Below are positions 1-8,843 of a DNA stretch of 64,000 bases, piece by piece. Under the pieces are notes generated by a model. The model was not told where the DNA came from. It made no database searches and saw only the letters and a program-made list of their open reading frames with translations. The translations under genes and the position numbers were made by a program. How positions within the stretch are numbered: position 1 is the stretch's first letter; each line of letters opens with the position of its first letter. Source of the stretch: Nocardioides silvaticus (lineage in GTDB: Bacteria > Actinomycetota > Actinomycetes > Propionibacteriales > Nocardioidaceae); the NCBI RefSeq assembly GCF_003160695.1, contig NZ_QGDD01000001.1, positions 434,001 through 498,000 of the forward strand. The letters run 5' to 3'.

Positions 1-43
1 GGCGCGACCGTGCCGAGGTCCGGGTCGCCGTCATGCCAGTCAT
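1..43 (-). CDS. rodA: RodA-like SEDS protein, N-terminal fragment only
   Basis: Only the first 14 codons lie in the window. An ATG starts 3 bases after the mrdA stop codon, with a second in-frame ATG three codons later, and the frame stays open to the window edge. In actinobacteria the mreBCD-PBP2 operon is normally followed by rodA, which encodes the peptidoglycan polymerase partner of PBP2. The assignment rests on position alone because too little protein is visible. Confidence 0.45.
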   Translation of the reverse strand, partial: MTGMTATRTSARSR

Positions 44-46
44 GCC

Positions 47-2185
47 TCAGTCCTCCTCGCGGGTCGGCGGCAGGATCGAGCCGTCGCGGCCAAAGACCGG
101 CAGCCGCTCGGGAGGCGTCGTGCCCTCGATCGCGGAGCGGTCGGGGCGCACGGTCTCGCCGTCGACGCCGTACAGGGCTTCCCAGATCTTGCGGATCCCG
201 TCCCCTGTCGAGCCGGAGCCGGTGCCGCCCTGGCTGATCATCATCACGACCACGTAGTCGTCGGAGTACGACGCCACCCAGCCCGTCGACTGCTTGCCGT
301 AGACCTCCGCGGACCCGGTCTTGGCGCGGAGCACGACGTCGTCGAGCGGGAAGCCGCCGAGCTTCCACGCCAGGGTGCCCGTGCGCGGCACCTCCTTGAG
401 TGCCTCGTCGATGTAGTCGAGGACCGCCTTCGGCACGTCGACCTCGCCCTGCTTCGACGGCGGGATCTTGCGGATCACGCTGCCGTCGGGCGACACGATC
501 GCCTTGCCGACCCGCGGCTCCCAGAGGGTGCCCCCGTTGGCGAGGGCGGCGTAGGCGCGGGCGAGCTGGAGCGGAGTGACGATGGTGTCGCCCTGACCGA
601 TCGCGAAGTTGACGGCGTCGCCGGCGCGGTAGGCGTAGCCCTCGACGCAGAACTCGTAGGCGAACTTGTAGACGAAGTCGCTGGTCTTCGCGTCCTGCGG
701 CTTGTCGGCGATGCCGCAGTAGTAGTCCTTCATCTGCTTGTAGTAGGAGCGCTTCCACTTCCGGTCCGCGATCCGTCCCGACGACTCCCCGGGGATGTCG
801 ATCCCGGTGGGCTTGCCGAAGCCGAAGTCCAGCGCCTGCTCGACCAGCGGGTCCTTGGCGTCGACGTCGGCGACGTCGGAGCCGAAGCGCTGCCAGTAGT
901 CGTAGCCGATCCGGTAGAAGAAGGTGTTGCAGGAGACCCGGAGCGCGTCGGCGAAGGAGATGTAGCCGTAGGCGCCGGACTCGTAGTTCTTGAAGTCGCG
1001 GTTGCCGACCCGGAACGCCGAGGAGCAGTCGAGCCGGGTGTCGGGGCCGTAGCCGTGGGTGAGCGCACCGGCGGTCATGAACGGCTTCCAGGTGGACCCC
1101 GGCGCGAACTGGCCCTGCAGCGCCCGGCCGAGGAGCGGCGTGCCGGCGGCCTCGGAGTAGAGGTGCTTGAGCTGCTTCTGGGTGATGCCGCCGGCCCAGA
1201 TCTCGGGGTCGTACGTCGGCTGGCTGGCCATCGCGACGATCCGGCCCGTGTGCACGTCCATCACGACGGCGGCGCCGGAGTCGGCCTCGAACCTCCGCCC
1301 GGTGACCGGGTCGACCGTCGCCCGCTGGGTCATGATCATCCGGTGGAGCTGCCGCTCCACGATGCTCTGCACCTTCGCGTCGATGGAGGTGACGAGCGTG
1401 TCGCCGGGCTGGGACCGGACGTCACCCTCCTCGCCGATCACCTCGCCGTTGGCGTTGACCTTCACCCGCTCGTAGCCGGGCTGGCCGCGCAACCACGCGT
1501 CGTACTCCTTCTCGACGCCGGCGCGGCCGACGACCGACGCACCGTTGACCGACGTGTCACCGCCGACCTCGGCCGCGGTCAGCTCGTCCTCGGTGATCGG
1601 GCTGAGGTAGCCGAGCAGGTGGGCGGCGTTGATGCCGTAGGGCTGTGGGTAGTCGCGGACCGTCTGCTGCGCGACCACGACCCCGGGGAAGTCCTCCGGC
1701 TGCTCGTTGATGCGCAGCGCGGTGACGTCGTCGAGGTCCTGCGCGACCGGGACCGGCTGGTAGGGCGAGCCGTTCCAGCACACGCCCTCCTTCGCACCCT
1801 CGGTGCCGCACAGCACCAGCTTCCGGGCGATCTCGCGCGGCTCCACGCCGATCACGCGGCCGACCCGCTCGAGCAGGCGCTTGCGCAGCCGCGGCTCCAT
1901 CCGGCCGATCAGCGTCCGGTCGACGGAGGCGACCCAGGTGAGCCGGTTGGTGACCAGCGGGCGGCCCTCCGCGTCGACGATGAGACCGCGCTGCGGCTGG
2001 ACGACGATATCGCGCACCGACTGGGACGCGGCCTTGCCCTGGTACTCCTCCCCCGTCACCACCTGGAGGTAGTAGAGCCGTGCGCCGAGGGTCGCGAGCA
2101 GCGAGAAGACGAGGGCCTGGATGACGATGAGGCGCAGCCGGCTGCGGTGGGAGGAGGTCGCTGTCGTCGGGGTCATCGAGGTCAT
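47..2185 (-). CDS. mrdA: Penicillin-binding protein 2 (class B transpeptidase)
   Basis: This is the elongation-type transpeptidase that cross-links peptidoglycan with RodA. The 712-residue protein has an N-terminal membrane anchor (about residues 18-38), a dimerisation domain, and a C-terminal transpeptidase domain with all three active-site motifs: STWK (nucleophile serine near residue 364), SCN in RVSCNTFF, and KTGSAEV. The ATG chosen gives an ATGA overlap with the mreD stop, which suggests translational coupling. A start 16 codons upstream is open but would lie inside mreD. It is the fourth gene of mreB-mreC-mreD-mrdA-(rodA). Class and motifs are certain; naming it PBP2 rather than FtsI rests on the operon. 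Confidence 0.93.
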   Translation of the reverse strand: MTSMTPTTATSSHRSRLRLIVIQALVFSLLATLGARLYYLQVVTGEEYQGKAASQSVRDIVVQPQRGLIVDAEGRPLVTNRLTWVASVDRTLIGRMEPRLRKRLLERVGRVIGVEPREIARKLVLCGTEGAKEGVCWNGSPYQPVPVAQDLDDVTALRINEQPEDFPGVVVAQQTVRDYPQPYGINAAHLLGYLSPITEDELTAAEVGGDTSVNGASVVGRAGVEKEYDAWLRGQPGYERVKVNANGEVIGEEGDVRSQPGDTLVTSIDAKVQSIVERQLHRMIMTQRATVDPVTGRRFEADSGAAVVMDVHTGRIVAMASQPTYDPEIWAGGITQKQLKHLYSEAAGTPLLGRALQGQFAPGSTWKPFMTAGALTHGYGPDTRLDCSSAFRVGNRDFKNYESGAYGYISFADALRVSCNTFFYRIGYDYWQRFGSDVADVDAKDPLVEQALDFGFGKPTGIDIPGESSGRIADRKWKRSYYKQMKDYYCGIADKPQDAKTSDFVYKFAYEFCVEGYAYRAGDAVNFAIGQGDTIVTPLQLARAYAALANGGTLWEPRVGKAIVSPDGSVIRKIPPSKQGEVDVPKAVLDYIDEALKEVPRTGTLAWKLGGFPLDDVVLRAKTGSAEVYGKQSTGWVASYSDDYVVVMMISQGGTGSGSTGDGIRKIWEALYGVDGETVRPDRSAIEGTTPPERLPVFGRDGSILPPTREED

Positions 2186-2745
2186 CGCAGGACGTGGGCC
2201 ACTCGGGGTGCGGGCTCGCGGCGGAAGACCCACACGACGAGCGGAACGGCCACGGCAGCGACCAGCGCGTCGTACGCGACCGCGGCGAGGACCACCTCGA
2301 GCAGGGCGCCGACGCCGACCGCGGGGTCTTGCAGCAGCAGGCCGGTGAGGGCGAACAGCGACGTGCCGACGAACGCGCCGCCGGCACCGGCCACGAGCAT
2401 CAGCAGGTACGGCGGCCGCGGGGTGCTCGCTGGCTGCGGACCGGGCTGCGCGGCCTGATAGTCGTGGGCAAGCCGGGCCACGACGTACCCCACGACGAGC
2501 AGCGCCAGCGCCCAGCGGCCGGCGGCGTGGTCGGCGGGGGGCGCGACGTCGAGCAGCAGGCCGGCGCCGAAGCCGAGGAGGGTGGCGAACCGGGGGTCGG
2601 TGACCAGCGCAGCGCCGACGACGGAGAGCAGCACCAGGTCGGGCACCACGCCGTTCCAGGCCAGGTGCGGGAGCACGGTGACCTGCACGAGCAGGGCGGT
2701 CACGACGATCAGCAGGGCGGCGACCAGCCGCGAGTTCCCCCTCAT
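2182..2745 (-). CDS. mreD: Rod shape-determining protein MreD
   Basis: A 187-residue, very hydrophobic protein with about five membrane segments, the usual size for MreD. It bridges MreC to the rest of the elongasome in the inner membrane. The ATG at 2745 overlaps the mreC stop as ATGA; a GTG two codons upstream is an alternative start. MreD sequences diverge strongly, so the name rests on hydropathy, length and its place between mreC and the PBP2 gene. Confidence 0.88.
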   Translation of the reverse strand: MRGNSRLVAALLIVVTALLVQVTVLPHLAWNGVVPDLVLLSVVGAALVTDPRFATLLGFGAGLLLDVAPPADHAAGRWALALLVVGYVVARLAHDYQAAQPGPQPASTPRPPYLLMLVAGAGGAFVGTSLFALTGLLLQDPAVGVGALLEVVLAAVAYDALVAAVAVPLVVWVFRREPAPRVAHVLR

Positions 2746-3683
2746 GAGCACGCCTCCGGCTCGATCACACGGGTGTCCTCGCCCGTGGGCACCACGACCG
2801 CGAGGTCACCGAGCGAGGTGAAGTCGACGTACGGCTCGAGCACGGCGCGGTAGGTGCCGGCCCGAATGTCCTCGTAGACCTTGGACACCTCGCCGATCGG
2901 GATGCCGGCGACATAGGGGCCGGTGCCCTCGCTGCCCCAGGTGACGACCTGCTGGCCCTGCTCGGGAAGCACGGTGTTGTCGACCAGCCGCAGGTCCAAC
3001 GGGTCGCCGTCGGCGAGGCCGCCGCGGCCGTCGACGAACCCGCTCTCGAGGCTCTCGCCGAGCTTGCCGCCGACGGTGGAGTCGGCGTCGACGATGAGCA
3101 GCACGGTCGAGGTGTGCGAGGTCACCTCCAGCACGCGGCCGACCAGACCGTCGCCGTTGACGACCGTCATGTCCGGACGGATGCCCGCGTCGGCGCCGGC
3201 GTCGATGCTGATGGTGCTGGAGAACGACTGGGCCGAGCTGTAGCCGCTGAACCGGGCCGGCGCGAGCAGGTAGCCGGTGTTGGTGGCCATCGCGCACAGC
3301 GCGCGGAGGTCCTCGGCGCGGGCGACGTCGTAGGGGTTCTGGTGGGCCTCGCGCCGGAGCTCGGCGATCTCGTCGTCCTGGGCGGCGATCTCCTCGCGGA
3401 GCGCGTCGTTGGTGCGCAGCATCTCGGGGAGGCCGAGGACCGGTCCGAGCACGGCGTTGACGCCGGCCTCGGCCGGGCCGAGCACCTCTCCGACGACCCG
3501 GCGCACCGGCTCGACGGGCGAGTCCTCGCCGCTGGTGCGGTCGACGACCATGAGGGTGATGCAGGCCAGGACCAGCGCCAGCAGCAGCGAACGGGTCGGC
3601 AGCCCGCGCTGCTCGTCGCGCTCCCGCGGCGTCGCGACGTGGCGGACCGGGGTCTGCCGCGGTGGCCGGGTGTCGAGTGACAT
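2742..3683 (-). CDS. mreC: Rod shape-determining protein MreC
   Basis: A 313-residue bitopic protein: a basic cytoplasmic N-terminus, one membrane helix near residues 28-44, a coiled coil near 80-110 (ending in EIAELRREAHQN), then the extracytoplasmic beta-domain that binds PBP2. The ATG shares one base with the mreB stop (TGATG), so the start is well supported. It forms the scaffold between MreB filaments and periplasmic wall synthases. Confidence 0.92.
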   Translation of the reverse strand: MSLDTRPPRQTPVRHVATPRERDEQRGLPTRSLLLALVLACITLMVVDRTSGEDSPVEPVRRVVGEVLGPAEAGVNAVLGPVLGLPEMLRTNDALREEIAAQDDEIAELRREAHQNPYDVARAEDLRALCAMATNTGYLLAPARFSGYSSAQSFSSTISIDAGADAGIRPDMTVVNGDGLVGRVLEVTSHTSTVLLIVDADSTVGGKLGESLESGFVDGRGGLADGDPLDLRLVDNTVLPEQGQQVVTWGSEGTGPYVAGIPIGEVSKVYEDIRAGTYRAVLEPYVDFTSLGDLAVVVPTGEDTRVIEPEACS

Positions 3684-4714
3684 CAGAAGCGCCTCGGGTT
3701 GGTCACGAGGACCTGCTGGAGCGCCTCGAACTCCTCCACGCAGCGGCCGGCGCCGACGGCGACGGACACCAGCGGGTCCTCGGCGACGTGGACCGGCATC
3801 CCGGTCTCGTGCCGGATCCGCTCGTCGAGCCCGTGCAGCAGCGCTCCCCCGCCGGTGAGGACGATGCCGCGGTCCATGATGTCGCCGGCGAGCTCGGGCG
3901 GCGTCTGGTCGAGGGTGACGCGGACGGCGTCGACGATCGCGTGCAGCGGCTCGTCCAGCGCGTGCCGGATGTCGGCGGCGGTGACGGTGACGGTGCGCGG
4001 CAGGCCGGTGACCAGGTCGCGGCCGCGGACCTCGCCCTCGGGCTCGCGCGGCGCCGGGAACGCCGAGCCGAGGGTCAGCTTGACCTCCTCGGCGGTGCGC
4101 TCGCCGAGCATGAGCCCGTGCTCCTTCTTCATCCACGCCACGATCGCGGCGTCGAGCTCGTCGCCGGCGGTGCGGATGCTGAGGCTGGTGACGATGCCGC
4201 CGAGCGAGATCACCGCGACCTCCGTCGTGCCCCCGCCGACGTCGACGACCATGTTGCCGGTCGGCTGGTGGACGGGGAGACCGGCGCCGATCGCGGCCGC
4301 CATCGGCTCCTCGACGACGTAGACCCGGCGGGCGCCGGCCTGGTAGCCCGCCTCCTTGACCGCACGTTGCTCGACGGGGGTGATCGCGCTCGGCACGCAG
4401 ATCACCATCCGCGGCTTGGCGAAGTAGCGGCGCCGGTGCACGCGCGCGATGAACTGGCGCAGCATCTGCTCGGTCGCCTCGAAGTCGGCGATGACGCCGT
4501 CGCGGAGCGGGCGCAGCGCGGTGATGTTGTCGGGCGTGCGGCCCATCATCGCCTTCGCCTCGTGGCCGACCGCGATCACCTCGCCGGTCGAGTCGTTGAG
4601 GGCGACGACGCTCGGCTCGTCGAGCAGCACCCCGCGGCGCCGGACGTAGACCAGCGTGTTGGCCGTGCCGAGGTCGACGGCCAGGTCCCGGCCGATGATG
4701 CTGTTCGCCCTCAA
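3683..4714 (-). CDS. mreB: Actin-like rod shape protein MreB
   Basis: A 343-residue actin-family ATPase that organises lateral wall synthesis. Visible motifs are phosphate-1 DLGTANTLVYV near the N-terminus, VVDVGGGTTEVAV (phosphate 2), and LTGGGALLHGL (adenosine loop). The start is a TTG preceded at 8 bases by GAGGG; a nearby ATG is out of frame and stops at once. It is the first gene of the mre operon. Rod-forming, polarly growing actinobacteria often lack mreB, so its presence fits Nocardioides or Streptomyces-like relatives rather than mycobacteria. Confidence 0.95.
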   Translation of the reverse strand: MRANSIIGRDLAVDLGTANTLVYVRRRGVLLDEPSVVALNDSTGEVIAVGHEAKAMMGRTPDNITALRPLRDGVIADFEATEQMLRQFIARVHRRRYFAKPRMVICVPSAITPVEQRAVKEAGYQAGARRVYVVEEPMAAAIGAGLPVHQPTGNMVVDVGGGTTEVAVISLGGIVTSLSIRTAGDELDAAIVAWMKKEHGLMLGERTAEEVKLTLGSAFPAPREPEGEVRGRDLVTGLPRTVTVTAADIRHALDEPLHAIVDAVRVTLDQTPPELAGDIMDRGIVLTGGGALLHGLDERIRHETGMPVHVAEDPLVSVAVGAGRCVEEFEALQQVLVTNPRRF

Positions 4715-4874
4715 CGCATGCCCTCGCAGACGTCCCTCGGGCCGCCTCTGCCAGGTCGGCCCAGCCGTGCGCGACGGGGAAGCCGTCGCACCCCGCGGAG
4801 GCGGTACGCCGGGGCGGGCCCCGAGCGCACGATCCGGGACCCTCCGTCAGCGAGCGTAGGTAAGGGTCAGCCTG

Positions 4875-4899
4875 TTACCACGGAGGCACGCCGTGGTAA
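4875..4899. terminator. Perfect 9-bp inverted repeat downstream of ndk, upstream of mreB
   Basis: TTACCACGG and its exact reverse complement are separated by 7 bases. It lies about 50 bases past the ndk stop and 160 bases before mreB, so it can serve as the ndk terminator or as an operator for the mre operon. No U-run follows, as is usual in high-GC actinobacteria. Confidence 0.5.
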
Positions 4900-4949
4900 G
4901 TGAGGCGGATGTTACGGGTGTGATCGTGGTGGTCGAGCCCGTCGAGACC

Positions 4950-5360
4950 TCAGTCGAGCGACGGGAACCAGAGCGCGATCTCCCGCTCGGCGGACTCGGG
5001 CGAGTCGGAGCCATGGACCAGGTTCTCGCGGTTGGAGAGCGAGAGGTCGCCGCGGATGGTGCCGGGGGCGGCCTTGCGGCCGTCGGTCGCGCCGTTGACG
5101 AGGCGGACCACCTCGATCGCCTCGTCGCCCTCGAGGACGAGCGCAACCAGCGGCCCGCTGGTGACGAACGTGCGCAGCGGCGGGTAGAAGTCGCGCTCGA
5201 CGTGCTCGGCGTAGTGCGCCTCGGCCTGCGCGGCGTCGATGTGCCGGTGCTCCATCGCGACGATCGTGAGGCCCTTGGCCTCGAACCGGGAGAGCACGTT
5301 GCCGACCAGCCCGCGGCGGACGGCATCGGGCTTGATGAGGACCAGGGTGCGTTGGGTCAC
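4950..5360 (-). CDS. ndk: Nucleoside diphosphate kinase
   Basis: A 136-residue enzyme, full length for the family, that balances NTP and dNTP pools through a phosphohistidine. It begins TQRTLVLIKPDAV and carries the active-site motif NLVHGSDSPESAEREI with the catalytic histidine. The GTG start is chosen because the conserved N-terminus begins there and a TAGAGT -10 box sits 7 bases upstream. It is transcribed divergently from the P450 gene. Confidence 0.96.
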   Translation of the reverse strand: MTQRTLVLIKPDAVRRGLVGNVLSRFEAKGLTIVAMEHRHIDAAQAEAHYAEHVERDFYPPLRTFVTSGPLVALVLEGDEAIEVVRLVNGATDGRKAAPGTIRGDLSLSNRENLVHGSDSPESAEREIALWFPSLD

Positions 5361-5367
5361 CCGCGGG

Positions 5368-5373
5368 ACTCTA
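5368..5373 (-). promoter_or_regulatory. -10 box of leaderless ndk promoter
   Basis: TAGAGT on the minus strand, 7 bases before the ndk GTG. This spacing places the transcription start at or next to the start codon. Confidence 0.55.
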
Positions 5374-5476
5374 CCGACGACGGCCCGAGCAGCAGCACGA
5401 GGCACCGCCTGCGGCCGGAGCGCGCTGGTAGGTTCGGGCCGGCTTCTACCACCTCAGCGCGGAGGCGAGGGACGCG

Positions 5477-6916
5477 ATGCGACCGACGTTGCTGCACTTC
5501 CCGGGCGACCGGCTGCTCGAGGCGGTCCAGGAGCGGGTCGGCACCCGACCGGTCCCCCTCGCCGAGCCGCCGGCGGGCAGCGGGCTGCGGCCCGTGCTGG
5601 GCGAGGTCGGGCTCCCCGTCCTCGGCAAGACGGTGGAGCTGATCCGTGACGCGGAGGCGGCCGCGCGCCGTTACCGGGCGAAGTACGGCGACGTCTTCTG
5701 GACCCGCGCCTTCGGCACGCGGTCGGTGTGGGTGATGGGGCCCGACGCCGTCCAGGAGGTCGTCCAGAACAAGGACAAGGTCTACTCCCAGTCGGGCTGG
5801 GAGTTCTTCATCGGCCCGTTCTTCACCCGCGGCCTGATGCTGCTCGACGGCGAGGAGCACCACCTGCACCGTCGGATCATGCAGGAGGCGTTCACCCGGC
5901 CGCGGCTCGAGGGCTACCAGACCAAGGTGCAGTCGGTGATCGACCGCGGGGTGCCGGCCTGGCCGACCGACCGGCCGATGCGGCTCTACCCCGCCATCAA
6001 GCAGCTCTCCCTCGACGTCGCCACCGAGGTGTTCATGGGCGCCGAGCCGAGCGCGGAGACCCACGCGCTCACCCAGGCGTTCATCGACACCGTGCGGGCC
6101 GGCACCGGCCTCATCCGCGCCGAGGTGCCGGTGCTCAACACCCGCTGGAATCGCGGGCTCGCCGGCCGCCGGCAGCTGGAGGCCTACTTCCGGCGGCTGA
6201 TCCCCACCAAGCGGGCTTCGCGGGACACCGACCTGTTCTCCGCGCTGTGCCACATCGAGAGCGAGGAGGGAGTGCGGTTCACCGACGACGACGTCGTGAA
6301 CCACATGATCTTCCTGATGATGGCCGCCCACGACACCTCGACCATCACCGCCACCGCGATGGCGTTCTACTTCGCCAAGCACCCCGATTGGCAGGAGCAG
6401 GCCCGCGAGGAGTCGTTCGCGCTCGGCACCGACCGGCCCACGATCGAGCAGCTCGAGTCGCTGGCCACCCTGGACCTGGTCTTCAAGGAGGCGATGCGGT
6501 TGGTCGCGCCGGTGCCGGCGTTGGTGCGGAGGACGACTGCCGACACCGCGCTGGACGGGCACTACGTCCCGAAAGGCACGATCATCAACGTCGCGCCGGG
6601 CGGGCTGCACCTGCTCGGCGACCACTGGGTCAACGGCGACGACTTCGACCCGACCCGGTTCGCCGACCCGCGCACCGAGCACAAGGCGCACCGGTTCGGC
6701 TACGTGCCGTTCGGCGGCGGAGCCCACAAGTGCATCGGGATGGCGTTCGGCACCAACGAGGTCAAGACGCTGATGCACACCGTGCTCACCCGCTACCGGC
6801 TCGAGGTGCCGCCCGACTACGAGATCGAGTGGGACCACACCGCGCTGCTGGTGCCCACCGACGAGTTCCCGGTCACCCTGCGGGCGCTGGCGCCGCGACC
6901 GGCTGCGAGCGGCTGA
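5477..6916 (+). CDS. Cytochrome P450
   Basis: A 479-residue haem monooxygenase. The haem loop FGGGAHKCIG has the cysteine ligand near residue 419, the K-helix ExxR appears as EAMR, and the I-helix reads AAHDTS, with histidine (near residue 285) where the classical AGxDT has glycine. No membrane anchor is visible, so it is a soluble class I enzyme needing a ferredoxin partner not encoded nearby. GGAGG lies before the ATG and a TAGGTT -10 candidate is at 5429-5434. The substrate cannot be told. Its last 44 bases overlap the convergent glycosylase gene. Confidence 0.93.
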   Translation: MRPTLLHFPGDRLLEAVQERVGTRPVPLAEPPAGSGLRPVLGEVGLPVLGKTVELIRDAEAAARRYRAKYGDVFWTRAFGTRSVWVMGPDAVQEVVQNKDKVYSQSGWEFFIGPFFTRGLMLLDGEEHHLHRRIMQEAFTRPRLEGYQTKVQSVIDRGVPAWPTDRPMRLYPAIKQLSLDVATEVFMGAEPSAETHALTQAFIDTVRAGTGLIRAEVPVLNTRWNRGLAGRRQLEAYFRRLIPTKRASRDTDLFSALCHIESEEGVRFTDDDVVNHMIFLMMAAHDTSTITATAMAFYFAKHPDWQEQAREESFALGTDRPTIEQLESLATLDLVFKEAMRLVAPVPALVRRTTADTALDGHYVPKGTIINVAPGGLHLLGDHWVNGDDFDPTRFADPRTEHKAHRFGYVPFGGGAHKCIGMAFGTNEVKTLMHTVLTRYRLEVPPDYEIEWDHTALLVPTDEFPVTLRALAPRPAASG

Positions 6917-8096
6917 CTTCGGCCGCGACCGCGGCGGCGAGATCGCCCCGGGGCGCGACCACCACGTCGTCGAGCCCGAGCCAGCCCGCGAGGCGCCACA
7001 GCTCCCCCGCGAGCTCGGCCGCCGTCCCGGCCGGAGCACCGGGCTCGGCGTACGACCCCTGAACGAGGAGCACCCGGGTCGCGCGGTCCGCCTTGAGGTC
7101 GACGCGGCCGACGATCCGGTCGCCGAGGAGGAACGGCAGCACGTAGTAGCCGTGCACCCGCTTGGCCGCGGGCGTGTAGATCTCGATGCGGTAGTGGAAG
7201 TCGAAGATCGCCTCGCTGCGCGCCCGCTCCCACACGACCGGGTCGAACGGGCTGAGCAGGGTGCTGGCGCCGATCCGGCGCGGGAGCCGGGCGTCGCGGT
7301 GGAGGTACGCCGGGCGCTTCCAGCCCTCGACCGTCACCCGTTCGAGCTCGCCCGCGGCCACCAGCTCCTCGGCGGCCGCGCGGGCCGGGCCGACCTTGAT
7401 CCGGTAGTAGTCGGCCAGGCAGTTCGCGCTGGCCACGCCGTGGGAGCGGGCGGAGCGTCGTACCAGCTCGAGGACGGCCTCGTCCTCGGTGAGCGCCGGC
7501 GCCGCGAGCACCTCGGCCGGGAGCACCCGCTCCGGGAGGTCGTAGCGCACCTCGAACTGGCTGGTGCGGCCCGCGATCGCGACGTCGCCGGTCATGTAGA
7601 GGATGTCGAGCGCCTTGCGGGCCTCCGACCAGTTCCAGCCCCAGTGCTTCTTCTCGCGCGGGGCGCCGTCCTCGAGGTCACGCGCCGTCACCGGTCCGCG
7701 ATCGGCCACCTCCTGGAGGACCCGCTCCTTGAGCACGGGGTCGACGCCGGGCCACCACTTGAACTCGCGCTCGGCGTAGTGCTGCATCCGGAACCGCATC
7801 ACCGGCCACAGCTCGACCGGCATGAACGCCTGGACGTGCGCCCAGTACTCCACCACTCGTCGGGGCCGGCTCTCCGCCGCGCGCCGGAGCAGGTCGACGT
7901 CGTACGGGCCCATCCGGGAGTACAGCGGCATGTAGTGCGCGCGCTGCAGCACGTTGACCGAGTCGACCTGCAGCACCCCCGTCCGCGCGAGCGTGCGCTG
8001 GAAGGTCCGCATGGTCGGCACCTCGTGCCGCTTGTCGGCGAAACCCTGGGCCGCGAGGGCGATCCGGCGGGCTTGCGCGAGGCTGAGCGACTGCAC
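6873..8096 (-). CDS. YcaQ/AlkX-type winged-helix DNA glycosylase
   Basis: A 407-residue protein of the HTH_42 (AlkZ/YcaQ) family. These enzymes excise bulky alkylated bases and unhook DNA interstrand crosslinks. The N-terminal third holds GVLQVDSVNV; the QVD triplet matches the catalytic Q-x-D motif of the YcaQ branch rather than Q-x-Q of AlkZ. Tandem winged helices and the typical LLSPFDPVVWERAR segment near residue 280 follow. It starts at a GTG with a TAGGGT box 7 bases upstream and runs convergent to, and overlapping, the P450. Family is clear; the crosslink-repair role is transferred from E. coli. Confidence 0.85.
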   Translation of the reverse strand: MQSLSLAQARRIALAAQGFADKRHEVPTMRTFQRTLARTGVLQVDSVNVLQRAHYMPLYSRMGPYDVDLLRRAAESRPRRVVEYWAHVQAFMPVELWPVMRFRMQHYAEREFKWWPGVDPVLKERVLQEVADRGPVTARDLEDGAPREKKHWGWNWSEARKALDILYMTGDVAIAGRTSQFEVRYDLPERVLPAEVLAAPALTEDEAVLELVRRSARSHGVASANCLADYYRIKVGPARAAAEELVAAGELERVTVEGWKRPAYLHRDARLPRRIGASTLLSPFDPVVWERARSEAIFDFHYRIEIYTPAAKRVHGYYVLPFLLGDRIVGRVDLKADRATRVLLVQGSYAEPGAPAGTAAELAGELWRLAGWLGLDDVVVAPRGDLAAAVAAEVSRSQPVAAPAPAG

Positions 8097-8103
8097 GGTT
8101 CCG

Positions 8104-8109
8104 ACCCTA
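8104..8109 (-). promoter_or_regulatory. -10 box of leaderless glycosylase promoter
   Basis: TAGGGT on the minus strand ends 7 bases before the GTG of the YcaQ-type gene. Confidence 0.5.
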
Positions 8110-8136
8110 CGGCTGGGGACCGACAGCCCTGCGTGC

Positions 8137-8805
8137 CTACTCGAGCTCGACCAGCTTCTCCCGGACGGCGTACATGACAGCCTCCATCCGGGAGTGGAGC
8201 TGCAGCTTCTCCAGCATGTTGCGGACGTGGTTCTTCACCGTGTTCTCGCTGATGGCGAGGCGGTGGGCGACGTCGCGGTTGCTGAGGCCCTTGGCGACCA
8301 GGCGGAGCACGTCGAGCTCGCGCTCGGTGAGCTTGAGGGCCGGGCCCGACGAGCGGTCGGGGCGGGACATCGTCTTGAACTCGTCGATGAGCTTGGCCGC
8401 CATCGACGGGCTGATCAGCGACTGTCCCTCGGCGACGACGCGGATGCCCTGGGCCACCTCCTCGATGGAGGAGTCCTTGAGCAGGTAGCCCGAGGCGCCG
8501 TTCTTCACCGCCTCGTACAGGTCGGCCTCCTCGTCGGAGACCGTCAGCATGACGATCTTCGTGGACGGGGAGGCCGCTTTGATGGCGACGCACGCCTCGA
8601 TGCCCGACTGTTTCGGCATCCGGACGTCGAGCAGCACGACGTCGGGGGCGGTGCTCACGGCCAACGCCGTGCCCTCCGCCCCGTCGCTGGCCTCGCCCAC
8701 CACCTCGATGCCGTCTTCGACACCGAGGAGCATGGTCAGGCCTCGTCGGAACAGCTCATGGTCGTCGACCACCAGCACCCGTACCGGCTCGTTACCATTC
8801 GCCAC
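8137..8805 (-). CDS. NarL/FixJ-family response regulator
   Basis: A 222-residue two-domain regulator. The receiver has the acidic pair VVDDHE, phosphoacceptor Asp near residue 60 (VVLLDVRMP), and the switch lysine in GYLLKDSS. The C-terminal LuxR-type helix-turn-helix reads LTEREVLDVLRL-like, then NRDVAHRLAISENTVKNHV. No sensor kinase gene is next to it, so it is an orphan here. It follows hpf in the same direction with a 38-base gap and could be co-transcribed. Its target genes are unknown. Confidence 0.9.
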   Translation of the reverse strand: MANGNEPVRVLVVDDHELFRRGLTMLLGVEDGIEVVGEASDGAEGTALAVSTAPDVVLLDVRMPKQSGIEACVAIKAASPSTKIVMLTVSDEEADLYEAVKNGASGYLLKDSSIEEVAQGIRVVAEGQSLISPSMAAKLIDEFKTMSRPDRSSGPALKLTERELDVLRLVAKGLSNRDVAHRLAISENTVKNHVRNMLEKLQLHSRMEAVMYAVREKLVELE

Positions 8806-8843
8806 CCGAGAATCATGGCACGGAAGCGCCGCGGCGCCCCGTG

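Noticed and set aside
1055..2458. A 467-codon plus-strand frame opposite mrdA and mreD
   Set aside because: It is the mirror frame of well-supported genes and has no recognisable domain.
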